A DNA stretch of 7,059 nt from positions 1 through 7,059 of the forward strand of contig DATKMG010000443.1 of the NCBI GenBank assembly GCA_035541995.1, given 5' to 3'. Every line of letters begins with the position of its first letter. Position 1 is the stretch's first letter. The DNA comes from DATKMG01 sp035541995 (GTDB taxonomy: Bacteria; Acidobacteriota; Terriglobia; Versatilivoradales; Versatilivoraceae). Of the stretch, positions 6,891-7,059 are shown in pieces. The notes under the pieces were generated by a model. It was not told the DNA's origin. It worked only from the letters and a program-made list of their open reading frames with translations, and did no database searches. Position numbers and translations under genes: made by a program.

Positions 6891-7059
6891 GAGAAATTAG
6901 TCTGCTTAAGAGGCCACGCACGGTCAGAGAGGATAGCACGAAGTTAATAAATGTAGCACCATAAGAATTGGCCAAATCTACGTTGCCTGGAGCTTGGATG
7001 GGGAACAAAAGAGAGAGACTCTGTTGATGCCTTAACCGACTGGATTGATTTCAGCGCAA
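6891..7059 (-). promoter_or_regulatory. Upstream region of the receptor-cupin operon
   Basis: These bases carry no convincing gene. A 37-codon minus-strand frame enters from the window edge and stops at 6944, but its translation shows nothing recognisable. The promoter of the receptor-cupin operon should lie here. AT-rich sequence at about 6941-6970 could hold it (TTGGCC at 6972-6977 on the minus strand as a poor -35, with no good -10 at the right spacing), so I do not assign exact boxes. The TAGCAC direct repeat lies in the same interval, 56-81 bases before the start codon. Confidence 0.4.
6934..6959. repeat. TAGCAC direct repeat with 20-bp period, candidate operator
   Basis: TAGCAC occurs at 6934-6939 and again at 6954-6959, in the same orientation and exactly 20 bp apart (about two helical turns), with an AT-rich stretch (AAGTTAATAA) between. 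On the minus strand this reads GTGCTA twice, upstream of the receptor gene. Same-face half-sites at this spacing are compatible with an operator for a dimeric regulator, but two six-base copies can also occur by chance. Confidence 0.3.

Noticed and set aside
6622..7008. A 128-codon minus-strand frame overlapping the start of the minus-strand receptor
   Set aside because: It overlaps the receptor signal peptide and regulatory-like domain in another frame, and the strong Shine-Dalgarno site belongs to the receptor ATG at 6878. The translation shows no domain.
6944..7057. Minus-strand frame open from the window edge, possibly the end of an upstream gene
   Set aside because: Only 37 codons are visible, with no recognisable motif, and the stop falls inside the AT-rich part of the likely promoter region. 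Sequence beyond the window would be needed to judge it.
1..7059. RNA genes, CRISPR arrays, insertion-sequence ends, phage or defence genes
   Set aside because: Reading both strands showed no tRNA-like cloverleaf, no regularly spaced repeats, no transposase and no integrase. All substantial coding sequence is explained by receptors, the PepSY-TM protein and the cupin.

Overview
The window looks like a piece of an Acidobacteriota genome (Terriglobia/Solibacter-like), in a region devoted to outer-membrane uptake. The main reason is the first gene. It is the C-terminal part of a very large Oar-like TonB-dependent receptor, with the FNVLNHPNFAPP signature and a terminal Phe, a type strongly expanded in that phylum. 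Base composition is moderately GC-rich and gene starts have good Shine-Dalgarno sites. The assignment rests on remembered family features, not on a search.

Layout. Plus strand: (1) positions 2-1942, 3' part of an Oar-like TonB-dependent receptor whose start lies outside the window; (2) 1976-3217, an intact PepSY-TM membrane protein of the siderophore-iron reductase type, 33 bp downstream and probably co-transcribed; (3) 3218-3408, a spacer with no convincing gene, a strong imperfect hairpin at 3340-3375 and traces of coding-like sequence; (4) about 3409-4218, the C-terminal third to half of a second TonB-dependent receptor of the OprC/NosA-like type, which lacks its signal peptide, plug and first barrel strands and is best read as a pseudogene. 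Minus strand, convergent with the above: (5) 6878-4848, an intact 676-residue TonB-dependent receptor with an N-terminal carboxypeptidase-regulatory-like domain; (6) 4779-4363, a secreted small cupin 68 bp downstream of it, probably in the same operon. Positions 6879-7059 are the upstream region of the minus-strand operon and hold a 20-bp-spaced direct repeat of TAGCAC.

How they may work together. Two live receptors and one dead one surround a PepSY-TM protein whose relatives reduce ferric siderophores at the inner membrane. The simplest picture is a metal or metallophore acquisition locus: outer-membrane import, then reduction and release. The decayed receptor carries six methionines in fourteen residues, which hints at copper for that one. 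The substrate of each receptor cannot be read from sequence alone. I saw no RNA genes, CRISPR arrays, insertion sequences or phage genes. No clearly new system is visible. The most interesting points are the pairing of an Oar-like receptor with a reductase-like protein, the truncated receptor with a structured spacer at its broken end, and a coding-like in-frame tail after the cupin stop.
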